Positions 41,671-53,570 of a DNA stretch of 64,000 bases are shown piece by piece. Below the pieces are notes generated by a model. It searched no databases. It was given only the letters and a program-made list of their open reading frames with translations, and was not told where the DNA came from. The stretch is from NCBI RefSeq assembly GCF_019797845.1, contig NZ_CP081864.1:310001-374000 (forward strand), read 5' to 3'. Position 1 is the stretch's first letter; every line of letters begins with the position of its first letter. This stretch comes from Symbiopectobacterium purcellii. Lineage in GTDB: Bacteria; Pseudomonadota; Gammaproteobacteria; Enterobacterales; Enterobacteriaceae. The position numbers and the translations under genes are program-made.

Positions 41671-42963
41671 TTACCCGGTATGGACGCCGAAAAATTTGGG
41701 CAGCCACAGGGAAATGGCCGGTATGTAGGTGACCAGCATCAAGACGAAGAACAGGCCGCAGTAAAACGGCACCATCGCCTTCACCACCTGCTCTATCTTC
41801 TGTTTACTCACAGCGCTGGCAACAAACAGCACGGAACTCACCGGCGGTGTGATCAAACCAATCCCTAAGTTAACCAGCATGATCATGCCGAAATGCACCG
41901 GATCGACACCGAGTGAAATGGCGACAGGTAACAGTACCGGTGTCAGGATCAGGATCAGCGGGGCCATATCCATCAGCGTGCCGACCAGCAGCAGCATGAT
42001 GTTGATCCACATCAGAATGACGTATTTGTTATCCGAGATAGAGGTGAAGAAGTCGGTAATGCGACTCGGTAACTGCATGTAGGTCATGATGGCGCCGAAG
42101 GCCGCAGCAAAACCGATCAGGATCATCACGATAGTGACGGTTTTCACGGTGCGGTACATCAGCTTCGGCAGCTCTGCCCAAGTATAATCTTTGTAGATAA
42201 ACATGGTGACAAAGAATGACCATACGCAGGCAATCGCCGCGGATTCGGTGGCGGTAAAGATCCCTGAGAGGATCCCCCCCATGATGATGACCACGGTCAT
42301 CAGCCCCCACAGCGTATCAACAAAGATTTTCAGCGCCTGCTTGAAAGGCACCCGCTCACCTTTGGGATAGCCGCGTTTATGGGCAAACCCGACGCACATC
42401 ACCATAATGGTAAAGCTTAGCAGCAGCCCAGGCATGATACCCGCGATAAACAACGAGGCGATGGATACGGTGCCGCCGGTGGCCAGCGAGTAGATGACCG
42501 AGTTATGGCTAGGCGGCGTGAGGATAGCCTGTACCGAACCGCTGGCGGTCACGGCGGCGGCAAAATCACGCGGATACCCTTTTTTCTCCATTTCAGGAAT
42601 CATTACTGAGCCGATGGAGGCGGTGTCTGCAACCGATGAGCCAGAAATGGCACCAAAGAAGGTGGAAGCGACAATGTTCACCAGCGACAGGCCGCCTCGA
42701 ATAAAGCCAACAAAAATATAGGCGAAGTTCACCAATCGACGGGCGATACCGCCTTCCGCCATGATGGCCCCGGCCAGAATAAAGAACGGAATGGCTAACA
42801 GGGAGAATTTGTTCACCCCATTGGTTATCTGGATCATCACCGCTTCAAGCGGCAGGTCAATCCAGAATGCGCCGACAATGGCGCTCAGCCCGACGGCATA
42901 GGCGACGGGGACGCCAACGGCGAGCAGTACCGCCAGCGCGGCAACTAAAATAAATGCATCCAT
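41671..42963 (-). CDS. TRAP transporter large permease (DctM)
   Basis: The 430-residue DctM subunit is the ion-coupled channel of tripartite ATP-independent periplasmic transporters. Twelve or more hydrophobic segments are visible. Family motifs include FFILAGAIMAEGGIARRLVNF, FGAISGSSVADTASIGSVMIP, LTPPSHNSVIYSLA and NLGIGLITPPVSSVLFVASAV. The start is behind GGAGGCATTACC. It is last in the order SBP, small permease, large permease. Confidence 0.92.
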   Translation of the reverse strand: MDAFILVAALAVLLAVGVPVAYAVGLSAIVGAFWIDLPLEAVMIQITNGVNKFSLLAIPFFILAGAIMAEGGIARRLVNFAYIFVGFIRGGLSLVNIVASTFFGAISGSSVADTASIGSVMIPEMEKKGYPRDFAAAVTASGSVQAILTPPSHNSVIYSLATGGTVSIASLFIAGIMPGLLLSFTIMVMCVGFAHKRGYPKGERVPFKQALKIFVDTLWGLMTVVIIMGGILSGIFTATESAAIACVWSFFVTMFIYKDYTWAELPKLMYRTVKTVTIVMILIGFAAAFGAIMTYMQLPSRITDFFTSISDNKYVILMWINIMLLLVGTLMDMAPLILILTPVLLPVAISLGVDPVHFGMIMLVNLGIGLITPPVSSVLFVASAVSKQKIEQVVKAMVPFYCGLFFVLMLVTYIPAISLWLPKFFGVHTG

Positions 42964-42978
42964 GGTAATGCCTCCGAA

Positions 42979-43485
42979 TTAAGCGCTGCCCAGCATCACG
43001 ACAGGACGTTTATCCTGCGGACCAAAGCATATTCTTTCGACAATAAACAGCAGCGTGATTAAAGAGCCGATCGGCAGCGGCAGATAGGTCTCGCCGGCTG
43101 TCAGTACCGGAAATTCAGCCACGGGCTGTTCCCACAGTTCGATGCAAAGTTGCGTGCTGTAATAGAGGATAAACCCGCTGATCAGTAGCATCAGCATATT
43201 GGTCAGAAAGCTGCATAGGCGCTTGCCGCTTTCAGGCAGACGATCGGTCACCATGCTCACGGCAATATGCGAACAGGCGCGGTAACTGACGGCGGCACCG
43301 ACAAAGGTAAAGGTCACCATACAGATAATGGCAACCGGCTCCGGCCAGGAGAGCGCGGAGTTCAAGACATAGCGTGCGAAAATGCCAACGGGAATGATCA
43401 GCGTCATGACCAATAACGTTAGCCCGGAAACCCACATGGCAATAAGATAGAGAATATCCATTGCTGAAATATAAATACGGCCCAT
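42979..43485 (-). CDS. TRAP transporter small permease (DctQ)
   Basis: A 168-residue protein with four hydrophobic helices, the DctQ subunit that pairs with DctM. Recognisable segments are PVGIFARYVLNSALSWPEPV, FVGAAVSYRACSHIAVSMV and the loop before TM4. I start at MGRIYISAMDIL (43485) behind AGGTGGAAGCA; the GTG three codons earlier overlaps that ribosome site. Confidence 0.88.
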   Translation of the reverse strand: MGRIYISAMDILYLIAMWVSGLTLLVMTLIIPVGIFARYVLNSALSWPEPVAIICMVTFTFVGAAVSYRACSHIAVSMVTDRLPESGKRLCSFLTNMLMLLISGFILYYSTQLCIELWEQPVAEFPVLTAGETYLPLPIGSLITLLFIVERICFGPQDKRPVVMLGSA

Positions 43486-43663
43486 TGCTTCCACCTGTAC
43501 GACCCTGCGCCATTATCCTGTGCCATTATTGGGATATCGTCCGTGCCTTTAGCCCATGACAAAATTCAGACTGTGCAACGTAATAATGTCTGCCGGGGTA
43601 ACTTATGCTATTAGGGATAATGGGCGAGCCAGTGCTAAACCGGCTCGCATTATTAACGATAAA

Positions 43664-44641
43664 CTATTTCACGGCTTCCACAGCTTTGATCAGATCTTGG
43701 TATTTTGCGCCAAACTGATCGCGTACCGGTTGTGTCGCTTTGTAATAGTAATCGGTATCAATGTCGTAGAAATTCACGCCGCCAGCCTTCATTTTATCTA
43801 ACGACTGCTAGTTATAGGCATTCCACAATTCACGCTGTTCAAGTTGTGCTTCTTTGGCTAATTTAAGAATCAATTCCTGTTGATCTTTGGTGAGTTTATC
43901 CCATTTGGTTTTTGAATAGAGGAACAGTTCCGGAATAATAAAATGACGGCTCCAGGTAAAGTTTTTAGCGACCGGCATGTAGTTGTGCGCGACGAATGTG
44001 GGCGGATTGTTTTCCGTGCCATCGATAACGCCGGTTTGCATGCCGCTGAACACTTCACTGGTTCCCATAGCGATAGAGTTGGCACCCATGGCTTTCAGCG
44101 TAGCCAGTGCTACCGGGCTGCTCTGGACACGAATCTTCATGCCTTTGAGGTCTTCTGGTTTGGCAACCGGGGCTTTGGTGATCAGGTTACGTGTACCGGC
44201 ATCCATCCAGCCAAGGAACACCAGCTTGGATTTACTGTTATTGGTAATCTTGTCACCAATTTCCTGACCAATTTTTCCGTCCAGCACTTTGTGCATATGA
44301 TCTTCATCACGGAAAATATAGGGCAGGGTAAACACTTCGATTTCTGGCAAAATGGCGGCAACGGGGGTCATGGATACACGAATAATATCGATGGCACCTA
44401 ATTGCGCCTGCTCAATCATTTGCTTCTCATCACCTAATACCCCGCCTGGAAAGGTTTTTATTTCCAGTTTTCCATCCGTGGCGGCTTTTAATTTCTCTCC
44501 CATTTTTTGTACGGCTACCACATTGGGATAGCCTTCGGGGTGAACATCGGATGCTTTGATTTGCAATGCACTGGCTGAATAACTCATAAACAGCGTGGCG
44601 GAGCTTAGGCAGATGCCTATCAGTGTTTTGGATAGCTTCAT
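43664..44641 (-). pseudogene. TRAP transporter substrate-binding protein (DctP) with an in-frame amber codon
   Basis: The periplasmic receptor of the TRAP system, with a signal peptide (MKLSKTLIGICLSSATLF..SASA). It has family motifs FPGGVLGDEKQMIEQAQLGA, EVFTLPYIFRDEDHMHKVLDG and the substrate-carboxylate Arg region GMKIRVQSSPVALATLKAMG, then GVIDGTENNPPTFV. TAG at 43808-43810 stops it after 277 residues (..RELWNAYN). The same frame continues as QSLDKMKAGGVNFYDID.. for 47 residues to 43664, the normal C-terminal helix. GAG to TAG is a single change. Repaired length is 325, normal for DctP. The ligand is likely an acidic sugar or dicarboxylate; not determined. Confidence 0.85.
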
Positions 44642-45213
44642 TCGGGTCTCCAGAAGTCTCGAGGATATATTCGTGGTGCGACTATTATTGTTCTATAAAT
44701 AAAACCCGGTGCGTAATGAAGGGAATTAAAAAATTAAGTCAAAATAATTTCCCCTTATATTCAGGGGTAAACTAACCTATTATACCACTTTACGGAATGA
44801 CTCGTATCACAAAAGCGCAATGTAGGTAACTGAATGAAACAATTGGTTGTAATTGATTTCTAAGGTGTCATTTTAATGTCTATAGCATTGTTTTTAGTGC
44901 TATTAATTATTGCTGATAAGGTTTTTCCTGTAAGACAACTTATCGTTCTCTACGCAACAATGGTGTAATAACTCAAAGTCGATCACAGAATGCGACTTTT
45001 GTTGTTTCAGCACTGGCAAATTGGCAGACCCGTCGAAGACGTCATACCAAATCAGCGTTTTCCCTTATCGATATTATGGTTTTTTGTGCTCAAAACGCAT
45101 AAATAGTAATGAGAACTACTATCAATTCGTGCTCAGTTTGCTATCATTTCCCGTCGATTCGTTGCACTGCTCATTGGTGTTGTACTATTCATTGGTATAG
45201 GTGGAGGCACAGC
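44642..45213. other. Intergenic region between dctP and exbB
   Basis: About 570 AT-rich bases without a gene I can support. It must hold the promoters for the TRAP operon (leftward) and exbBD (rightward); a Fur box lies at 45105-45123. A lone AGACGTCA (45037-45044) resembles one MetJ half-box but has no tandem partner. Confidence 0.5.
45105..45123. promoter_or_regulatory. Fur box before exbB
   Basis: AGTAATGAGAACTACTATC matches 13 of 19 positions of the Fur consensus and lies about 90 bases before the exbB start, consistent with iron-repressed expression of the TonB energising complex. Confidence 0.7.
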
Positions 45214-46251
45214 GTGAAAACGGCTGTCGGTCATATTACTTTCCAGGCATTGCCAGCCTGGCTTACACATCGCGGCGCGTTCAGCGCATTTTCCCGTAGC
45301 ATGTTGACGGCTGTGGTTTTAACGGCGGGGCTGGTCACGTCAGCAGGACTAAGTGGAAATGCGTTCGCGGCACCTGCCTCTACGCCCGTTACCAATACGC
45401 CCGCAGCGAACACGGCTACCGCCAGCCCCGCTGCAGCATCGACGCCTTTGTCGGCTGAACCCGTCGTCGCAGACGCTGCGGCGGCGCCTGTATCGCCGTT
45501 GGCTCTGCCGCAGGGCAGTGCGGGCAACATCATGAAAACCGATCTTTCCGTCTGGGGCATGTATCAGCACGCGGATATGGTAGTGAAAACCGTCATGATC
45601 GGTTTGCTGCTGGCTTCCGTGATCACCTGGGCAATCTTTTTTGGTAAAAGCGTCGAGTTGGTGGGTGCCAAACGTCGCCTGCGTCGTGAATACACGGCGT
45701 TGGAGCAGGCGCGCACCTTAGATGATGCGGCAGATATCGTTGAGGCCTTCAAAGCCGACAGCACAGCGGCGATATTGCTGGCCGATGCGCAAAATGAGTT
45801 AACCCTTTCTGCCCGTTCTGATGACAATAATGGCATCAAAGAGCGTACCGCCTTCCGTCTGGAGCGTCGCGTAGCGGCGGCCGGTCGCCATATGGGGCGC
45901 GGTAACGGCTATCTGGCAACGGTCGGCGCGGTAGCCCCCTTTGTTGGGCTGTTCGGTACGGTCTGGGGCATCATGAACAGCTTTATCGGTATTGCGCAAA
46001 CGCAAACCACCAATCTGGCCGTCGTCGCACCGGGGATCGCTGAGGCGCTGTTGGCCACCGCGATTGGTCTGGTTGCCGCCATCCCGGCAGTAGTGATTTA
46101 CAACGTGTTTGCTCGCGGTATCGGCAGCTATAAAGCGCTGATGGGTGATGTGGCGGCACAGGTGCTTTTGCTGGTGAGCCGCGATTTAGACGTGGCTGCG
46201 AGTAACGGTAACCGTTTGACCGCCGCTAATCAAAAACTGCGGGTGGGTTAA
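45214..46251 (+). CDS. exbB: ExbB, TonB-complex proton channel subunit (long form)
   Basis: ExbB with ExbD uses the proton gradient to energise TonB. The start is a GTG at 45214 with GTGGAGG just before it, giving 345 residues. That is about 100 more than E. coli ExbB. The extra N-terminus is a cleavable-type signal (MLTAVVLTAGLVTSAGLSGN, ending NAFA) followed by an Ala/Pro/Thr-rich spacer, as in the extended ExbB subgroup. The core has DLSVWGMYQHADMVVKTVMI (TM1) and the TM2/TM3 pair TVGAVAPFVGLFGTVWGIMN and APGIAEALLATAIGLVAAIP. Confidence 0.92.
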   Translation: MKTAVGHITFQALPAWLTHRGAFSAFSRSMLTAVVLTAGLVTSAGLSGNAFAAPASTPVTNTPAANTATASPAAASTPLSAEPVVADAAAAPVSPLALPQGSAGNIMKTDLSVWGMYQHADMVVKTVMIGLLLASVITWAIFFGKSVELVGAKRRLRREYTALEQARTLDDAADIVEAFKADSTAAILLADAQNELTLSARSDDNNGIKERTAFRLERRVAAAGRHMGRGNGYLATVGAVAPFVGLFGTVWGIMNSFIGIAQTQTTNLAVVAPGIAEALLATAIGLVAAIPAVVIYNVFARGIGSYKALMGDVAAQVLLLVSRDLDVAASNGNRLTAANQKLRVG

Positions 46252-46254
46252 GTT

Positions 46255-46677
46255 ATGGCGATGCATTTGCACGATGATACGAGCGGTGACAGCGAGATGC
46301 ATGACATCAACGTCACGCCGTTCATTGACGTGATGCTGGTGCTGCTGATCATCTTCATGGTGGCAGCGCCGCTGGCGACCGTCGATATTCGTGTCGACTT
46401 GCCAGCGTCCACGGCAGTGCCGCAACCTCGTCCGGAAAAGCCGGTATATTTGACGGTGAAGGCGGACAAGCAGCTGTATGTGGGGGATATTGCCGTGAGC
46501 GAGACAGGGCTCACGACTCTGCTGGATGAGCAAACGGGTGCCAACAAAGAGACCACCATTTTCTTTCAGGCCGATAAAACCGTCGATTACGAAACCATGA
46601 TGCGTGTTATGGATACCTTGCGCAAAGCGGGCTATCTGAAAGTCGGATTGGTGGGTATGGAGTCAGCGGGTAAATAA
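46255..46677 (+). CDS. exbD: ExbD, TonB-complex proton channel subunit
   Basis: A 140-residue single-membrane-pass protein. The transmembrane helix carries the essential proton-binding Asp in NVTPFIDVMLVLLIIFMV (Asp25 by E. coli analogy). The periplasmic domain ends with YETMMRVMDTLRKAGYLKVG. It starts 3 bases after exbB, so translation is coupled. Confidence 0.95.
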   Translation: MAMHLHDDTSGDSEMHDINVTPFIDVMLVLLIIFMVAAPLATVDIRVDLPASTAVPQPRPEKPVYLTVKADKQLYVGDIAVSETGLTTLLDEQTGANKETTIFFQADKTVDYETMMRVMDTLRKAGYLKVGLVGMESAGK

Positions 46678-46686
46678 TTGCCTGTA

Positions 46687-46711
46687 CCGTCCCGCGCTTC
46701 TTGCGGGACGG
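46687..46711 (+). terminator. Terminator-like hairpin after exbD
   Basis: CCGTCCCGC (46687-46695) with GCGGGACGG (46703-46711), 7-base loop, then CTTGTCATT. The T tract is poor. Confidence 0.65.
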
Positions 46712-47589
<878 letters not shown>

Positions 47590-47617
47590 CTGAATGCATC
47601 TGGCAACAGGAGGAGCC

Positions 47618-48283
47618 ATGAGTCGAGTAGTGCTGCTAGGCGCGACAGGATTGATTGGGCAGGAATTGCTGAAGCTGCTGCAAGCCAATAGCCGGGTAGA
47701 GGTTATCTACGCGCCCACGCGCAGGCCGCTGCCCACACAGAACAAACTGGTCAATCCTTGTCATGAGGATGTGCGCGTTGCGCTGGCGCAATTGCATGAG
47801 CCGGTCGATATCGTGTTTTGTTGCCTGGGGACCACGCGCAAGCAGGCGGGCAGCAAACAGGCGTTTCGCTTTGTGGATTACACGCTGGTGGTCGACAGTG
47901 CTGCGCATGCCAAGGCGCTGGGAGCCACTCACCTGCTTACGGTGAGCGCCATGAGCGCCAATGCTACGTCACCGTTTTTCTATTCACGCATCAAAGGTGA
48001 AATGGAAGCGGCACTGCGTCAGCAAGGCTGGCGACATTTGACACTGGTGCGCCCTTCACTGTTGTTGGGTGAGCGCACAACGCCGCGGCCGCTGGAGCAC
48101 GTGTCAGCGCCGTTGTTCAAATGGTTACCGGCCAAATGGCGAGCGATAGAAGGTAAAGCCGTAGCGCGGGCACTGATGAATCACGCCTTTTCACCCGAAC
48201 CGAAAGCCAGTGTGACGGTGCTCGAAGCCGAGGAACTGCGCGCCTGGGGCAGCCCACCGCTTGCGCCGGAACTGCACGGTTAA
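47618..48283 (+). CDS. yraR: YraR, NAD(P)-binding Rossmann-fold oxidoreductase
   Basis: A 221-residue atypical short-chain dehydrogenase. Dinucleotide motif VVLLGATGLIGQELL at the N-terminus, then DIVFCCLGTTRKQAGSKQAF, LTVSAMSANATSPFFYSRIK and the conserved RPSLLLG, all typical of E. coli YraR. Substrate unknown. The start at 47618 follows ACAGGAGGAGCC. Probably co-transcribed with yhbP (28 bases apart). Confidence 0.9.
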   Translation: MSRVVLLGATGLIGQELLKLLQANSRVEVIYAPTRRPLPTQNKLVNPCHEDVRVALAQLHEPVDIVFCCLGTTRKQAGSKQAFRFVDYTLVVDSAAHAKALGATHLLTVSAMSANATSPFFYSRIKGEMEAALRQQGWRHLTLVRPSLLLGERTTPRPLEHVSAPLFKWLPAKWRAIEGKAVARALMNHAFSPEPKASVTVLEAEELRAWGSPPLAPELHG

Positions 48284-48294
48284 CGCTGCGTCTG

Positions 48295-48759
48295 TCATCG
48301 CAGGCGATGGACAACCTGATTGCTGCTGCCGCGCCAGATTAACGCAGGATCTTTGAGATCCTGTACAAATTTACCGTCCACCAGTACGTTGATAAGTGCC
48401 ACAACCTGTTGTTGTGCGGGCGTAAGCTCAGCGAGCAGGTAGCCAGTCCACATCCAGATGTCTTTTCCGGGGCATTCGGCATGAATACGCTCAACCAGAC
48501 GCAGCACATCCGGTACGTTTTGCGGATGGAGCGGATCGCCGCCGGAGAGCGTCAAGCCCTGGCGCGGAATCTGTGTATCCTGCAAATCGGCAATGATCTG
48601 GTCTTCCAGCGCCTGAGTAAAAGGCTGGCCGGAATTGAGCCGCCAGGTGCTTTTGTTGTAGCAACCTGGGCATTGGTGCACGCAACCGGAAACAAACAGC
48701 GTACAGCGCGTGCCGGGCCCGTTGACCACGTCAACCGGGTAGTACTGATGATAATTCAT
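48295..48759 (-). CDS. nrdG: NrdG, anaerobic ribonucleotide reductase activase
   Basis: NrdG is a radical-SAM enzyme that installs the glycyl radical on NrdD. The 154-residue product has the iron-sulfur motif CVHQCPGC (Cys26, Cys30, Cys33), then LTLSGGDPLHPQN and the C-terminal WRGSSNQVV. Intact here, whereas its only substrate NrdD is interrupted. It lies 125 bases after nrdD. Confidence 0.95.
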   Translation of the reverse strand: MNYHQYYPVDVVNGPGTRCTLFVSGCVHQCPGCYNKSTWRLNSGQPFTQALEDQIIADLQDTQIPRQGLTLSGGDPLHPQNVPDVLRLVERIHAECPGKDIWMWTGYLLAELTPAQQQVVALINVLVDGKFVQDLKDPALIWRGSSNQVVHRLR

Positions 48760-48884
48760 GGTATGGCTTTGTTTGCTGGGTAATGGTTTGATAAATAATG
48801 TTGGAGATAGCCGGCGTCCATTGACGCCGGTAAACGTGCAGAGCTGGCCACATCCTTGCGGCCATCAGGCACGGTGCGGACTGT

Positions 48885-51047
48885 TTAGCCCAGTTGACCA
48901 TTGCCGAGATGCTTGATCCGGCGTTTGACCTCTTCCTGTTTCCCGGTGTTAAACGGGCGCGCATCCGGACTGCCCAGATAGCCGCACACCCGGCGCGTCA
49001 CAGAGACGCGTGCGGAGTCGTGATTGCCACATTTCGGGCAGGTGAAGCCTTTGCTGGTGCACTCAAATTCACCGGTGAAACCACACTCATAACACTCATC
49101 GATCGGCGTATTGGTGCCGTAATAGGGCACACGGCTATAGCTGTAGTCCCAGACATCTTCCAGCGCTTTGAGGTTATGTTGCAGGTTCGGATACTCGCCC
49201 TAGCAAATGAAGCCCCCGTTTGCCAGCGGCGGGTAGGGCAGTTCAAAGTCGATTTTCTGGTAAGGATTCACCTTCTTCTCCACATCGAGGTGGAAGCTGT
49301 TGGTGTAGTAGCCCTTATCGGTCACACCCGGTATCACGCCAAACTCAGCGGTGTCGATACGGCAGAAACGGTCACACAGGTTTTCGCTCGGCGTACTGTA
49401 AAGGCTGAAACCGTACCCGGTTTCTTCTTTCCACTGGTCGGTCGCGGCTTTCAGGCGTGCGACGATGGCGACCGCTTTTTCACGCAGTTGCTCATTGTCG
49501 AACACGTGTGTCTGGTTGCCGAACAGCGCGTTAATGGTTTCATGAACCCCGATATAGCCTAATGAGATCGATGCCCGACCGTTTTTGAAGATCTCAGCGA
49601 CGTTGTCGTCCGCTTTCAGGCGTACACCGCAGGCACCTTCCATGTACAGGATCGGAGCAACGCGGGCTTTGACGTTTTCCAAACGCGCGATGCGCGTCAT
49701 CAGCGCTTTTTTCGCCAGTTGCAGACGATTATCCAACAGGTTCCAGAAACGCTCTTCGTTGTGTTCCGCTTCCAGCGCAATGCGTGGCAGGTTGAGGCTG
49801 ATTACCCCGAGGTTGTTGCGGCCATCGTGAATCTGCTTGCCCTCTTCCTCATACACGCCAAGGAAGCTGCGGCAGCCCATGGGCGTTTTAAACGAACCGG
49901 TAACCTTAACCACTTGATCGTAATTGAGGATATCCGGGTACATCCGCTTGCTGGCGCAATCCAAAGCCAGTTGCTTGATGTCATAGTTCGGATCGGCAGC
50001 CTTGTGATTGACGCCGTCGCGGATAGCAAACACCAGTTTGGGGAACACCGCGGTTTTGCGATTTTTACCCAGACCGGCAATGCGGTTGCGCAGGATAGAT
50101 TGCTGAATCAGGCGCGATTCCCAACGGGTGCCGAGGCCGAAACCAAAGGTGACAAACGGCGTCTGACCATTGGCGGTGTGCAGCGTATTCACTTCATATT
50201 CCAGCGATTGGAAGGCGTCATAGCACTCTTTTTCGGTACGAGACAACGCATAGGCGTCCGCATCGGGAATGTGCCATTCATCCGCAGTTTCCCGGTGCTT
50301 TTTATGGCTGGCGGTGACGAACGGCGCCAAAATTTCATCGATGCGGTTAATGGTGGTACCGCCGTAGATGTGGCTTGCCACCTGCGCGATGATTTGTGCC
50401 GTCACCGCTGTCGCGGTTGAGATGGATTTCGGCGGCTCAATCTCCGCATTGCCCATCTTGAACCCTTTGGTCAACATGCCTTCAAGATCGATCAGCATAC
50501 AGTTGAACATCGGGAAGAACAGGGAGTAGTCCAGATCGTGGTAGTGAATTTCACCGCGTTCATGGGCAAGCACCACGTCGCGCGGCAGGATATGTTGCTT
50601 GGCATAGTGTTTGGCAACGATACCGGCCAGCAGGTCGCGCTGGGTGGGGATCACTTTACTGTCTTTGTTGGCGTTCTCGTTAAGCAGAGCCATGTTGCTC
50701 TGTTCAACCAGACCACGAATTTCCTGATTCAAGCGGCCGCGCTGTTCGCGGGCGACATCACGATCGTGACGGTACTCAATGTAGGTACGTGCAAGCTGCT
50801 TATACTGGCCAGACATCAGCAGGTTTTCAACGGCGTTCTGGATATCGCGGATATCCACACGTGCTTTCCCTTGCATTTGTTGAGCGACCGCACAGGCCAC
50901 AGTTGCACAGTAATCTGTATCATCAACTCCTGCTGCATGCGCAGCACGTTCGACCGCCTGCTTGATGAGCATCTCATCAAAAGGCACCTGGCAACCGTCC
51001 CGTTTAATCACTACTGGTTTCAACGTTCGTTCCTCAGAGTTGTCCAC
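48885..51047 (-). pseudogene. nrdD: NrdD, anaerobic ribonucleoside-triphosphate reductase, interrupted by an in-frame amber codon
   Basis: NrdD reduces ribonucleoside triphosphates to deoxy forms without oxygen. The frame starts at 51047 with the ATP-cone domain (VIKRDGCQVPFDE) and continues through the catalytic barrel (LYMEGACGVRL, NGRASISLGYIG, SLYSTPSENLCDRFC). TAG at 49200-49202 stops it after 615 residues (..PPLANGGFIC). The same frame continues GEYPNLQHNLKALEDVWDY.. for 104 residues to 48885. That part holds the zinc cysteines (CYEC, CPKC) and the glycyl-radical motif RVCGYLG. E. coli has Tyr at the stop position, so TAC or TAT to TAG is the likely change. As read, the enzyme cannot form its radical. 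Confidence 0.93.
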
Positions 51048-51104
51048 AAGCGGAATCCGCAGCGGACAAGGGCTGCGGGGGGTTGTGGATGATATTGTGG
51101 ATAA

Positions 51105-51151
51105 GTACTACATGTAGTGTCTGTATTTATGATAGACACTATATGTAGTTT
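51105..51151. promoter_or_regulatory. Pair of NrdR boxes before nrdD
   Basis: GTACTACATGTAGTGT (51105-51120) and ACACTATATGTAGTTT (51136-51151) match the NrdR palindrome ACACWATATWTWGTGT and start 31 bases apart, the three-turn spacing typical of tandem NrdR sites. NrdR-ATP/dATP would repress nrdDG. Confidence 0.88.
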
Positions 51152-51505
51152 TGGGTGAAAAGAAATTCGCGATTTATTGACCTGGAACAAAGAATTTCGA
51201 GCAGCGTAGAAAGGGTGTGCAATGGCGTTGAGCGAAATAAAAATAATATATTGATTTGATTAGTAGTTTTTTATCTCTGCGCCATAAGGCAAATGACGAA
51301 CAAAAAAGCATAATAAACGTAGGGAAATAACAATAAGCAGGGCAATAATATCGCGGGGTATGTCTGTGTTTCCTGATGAATCACGACCAGGGACGCGCCT
51401 ACGGCTTACGCCGCTATGACCCCATCGCCGCACTTTACCTAACAACGCGCGTTGTCATCAGTCTGACGGGGCGACGGTCTCGCCCCGAGCTGCACCAATC
51501 GATGC
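51152..51505. other. Intergenic region between nrdD and ridA
   Basis: AT-rich upstream DNA of nrdD followed by a GC stem at 51467-51487 (CGGGGCGA with TCGCCCCG, loop CGGTC). The stem is a probable ridA terminator on the minus strand with a weak T tract. No gene supported; a 61-codon minus frame at 51260-51445 has no ribosome site. Confidence 0.5.
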
Positions 51506-51892
51506 TTAGCGGCGTACTGCGATGGCTTCGATTTCGATCTTCACATCTTTCGGCAGACGCGCCACTTCCACACAGGAGCGTGCCGGGAACGGTGCCTGAT
51601 GTTGAGTGAAGAAGGCTTCGTAAGTGGCGTTAACGGTGGCGAAATCTTGCAGGTCTTTCACAAATACCGTGGTTTTCACGATATCGGCAACTTTCAGGCC
51701 TGCCGCTTCCACAATGGCCTGCACGTTTTCAAGAGACTGACGCGTTTGGGCGACGATGTCCTCGGCAATCAGGCCGCTTTTCGGGTTTACCGGGATCTGA
51801 CCGGAAGTGATGATCATGCTGCCCAGATCGACACCTTGTACATAAGGGCCGATAGCGGCTGGGGCGTGTTCCGTGCTGATGCTACGTGACAT
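51506..51892 (-). CDS. ridA: RidA, enamine/imine deaminase
   Basis: RidA hydrolyses reactive 2-aminoacrylate and related imines, protecting PLP enzymes. The 128-residue product has GPYVQGVDLGSMIITSGQIP, VKTTVFVKDLQDFATVNATY and the substrate-carboxylate Arg in PARSCVEVARLPKD. It starts at 51892 behind TTCAGGAGAAACC. It follows pyrBI, the usual enterobacterial arrangement. Confidence 0.95.
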   Translation of the reverse strand: MSRSISTEHAPAAIGPYVQGVDLGSMIITSGQIPVNPKSGLIAEDIVAQTRQSLENVQAIVEAAGLKVADIVKTTVFVKDLQDFATVNATYEAFFTQHQAPFPARSCVEVARLPKDVKIEIEAIAVRR

Positions 51893-52035
51893 GGTTTCTC
51901 CTGAATTTCGACGTGACGGTTTTCGAAGGGACAATTCCCGCCGGGCCTGCGCCGGGCGGGATACAGCTTACCATTATTCAGAAAAGCGCGACGCAGGCAA
52001 TGGCGTTGATTCTCCTGCGCGCGCCGCACGGTGGC

Positions 52036-53450
<1,415 letters not shown>

Positions 53451-53540
53451 GTTTGCTTTTCTCCTAACGGTGAGCCCTGAAACATTTTTCTCTCGTCCAG
53501 CCGCTGTCGGTCGACGAGGTTCGCCCGGTATAACAGGCAA

Positions 53541-53570
53541 AAAAAAGCCCCTTCAACGAGGGGCTTTTTT
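53541..53570 (-). terminator. pyrBI attenuator
   Basis: On the minus strand AGGGGCTTTTTTTTT follows a stem AGCCCCT/AGGGGCT with loop CGTTGA. The leader peptide stop codon TGA lies in this loop. With low UTP, RNA polymerase stalls and the translating ribosome catches up and blocks the hairpin; with high UTP it forms and transcription ends before pyrB. Confidence 0.9.

Noticed and set aside
45037..45044. Possible MetJ box before exbB, a relic of a metC-exbB regulatory region
   Set aside because: A single 7-of-8 match; MetJ binds tandem boxes and no second one adjoins.
51260..51445. 61-codon minus-strand frame upstream of nrdD
   Set aside because: No ribosome site, low-complexity basic sequence, lies in promoter DNA.
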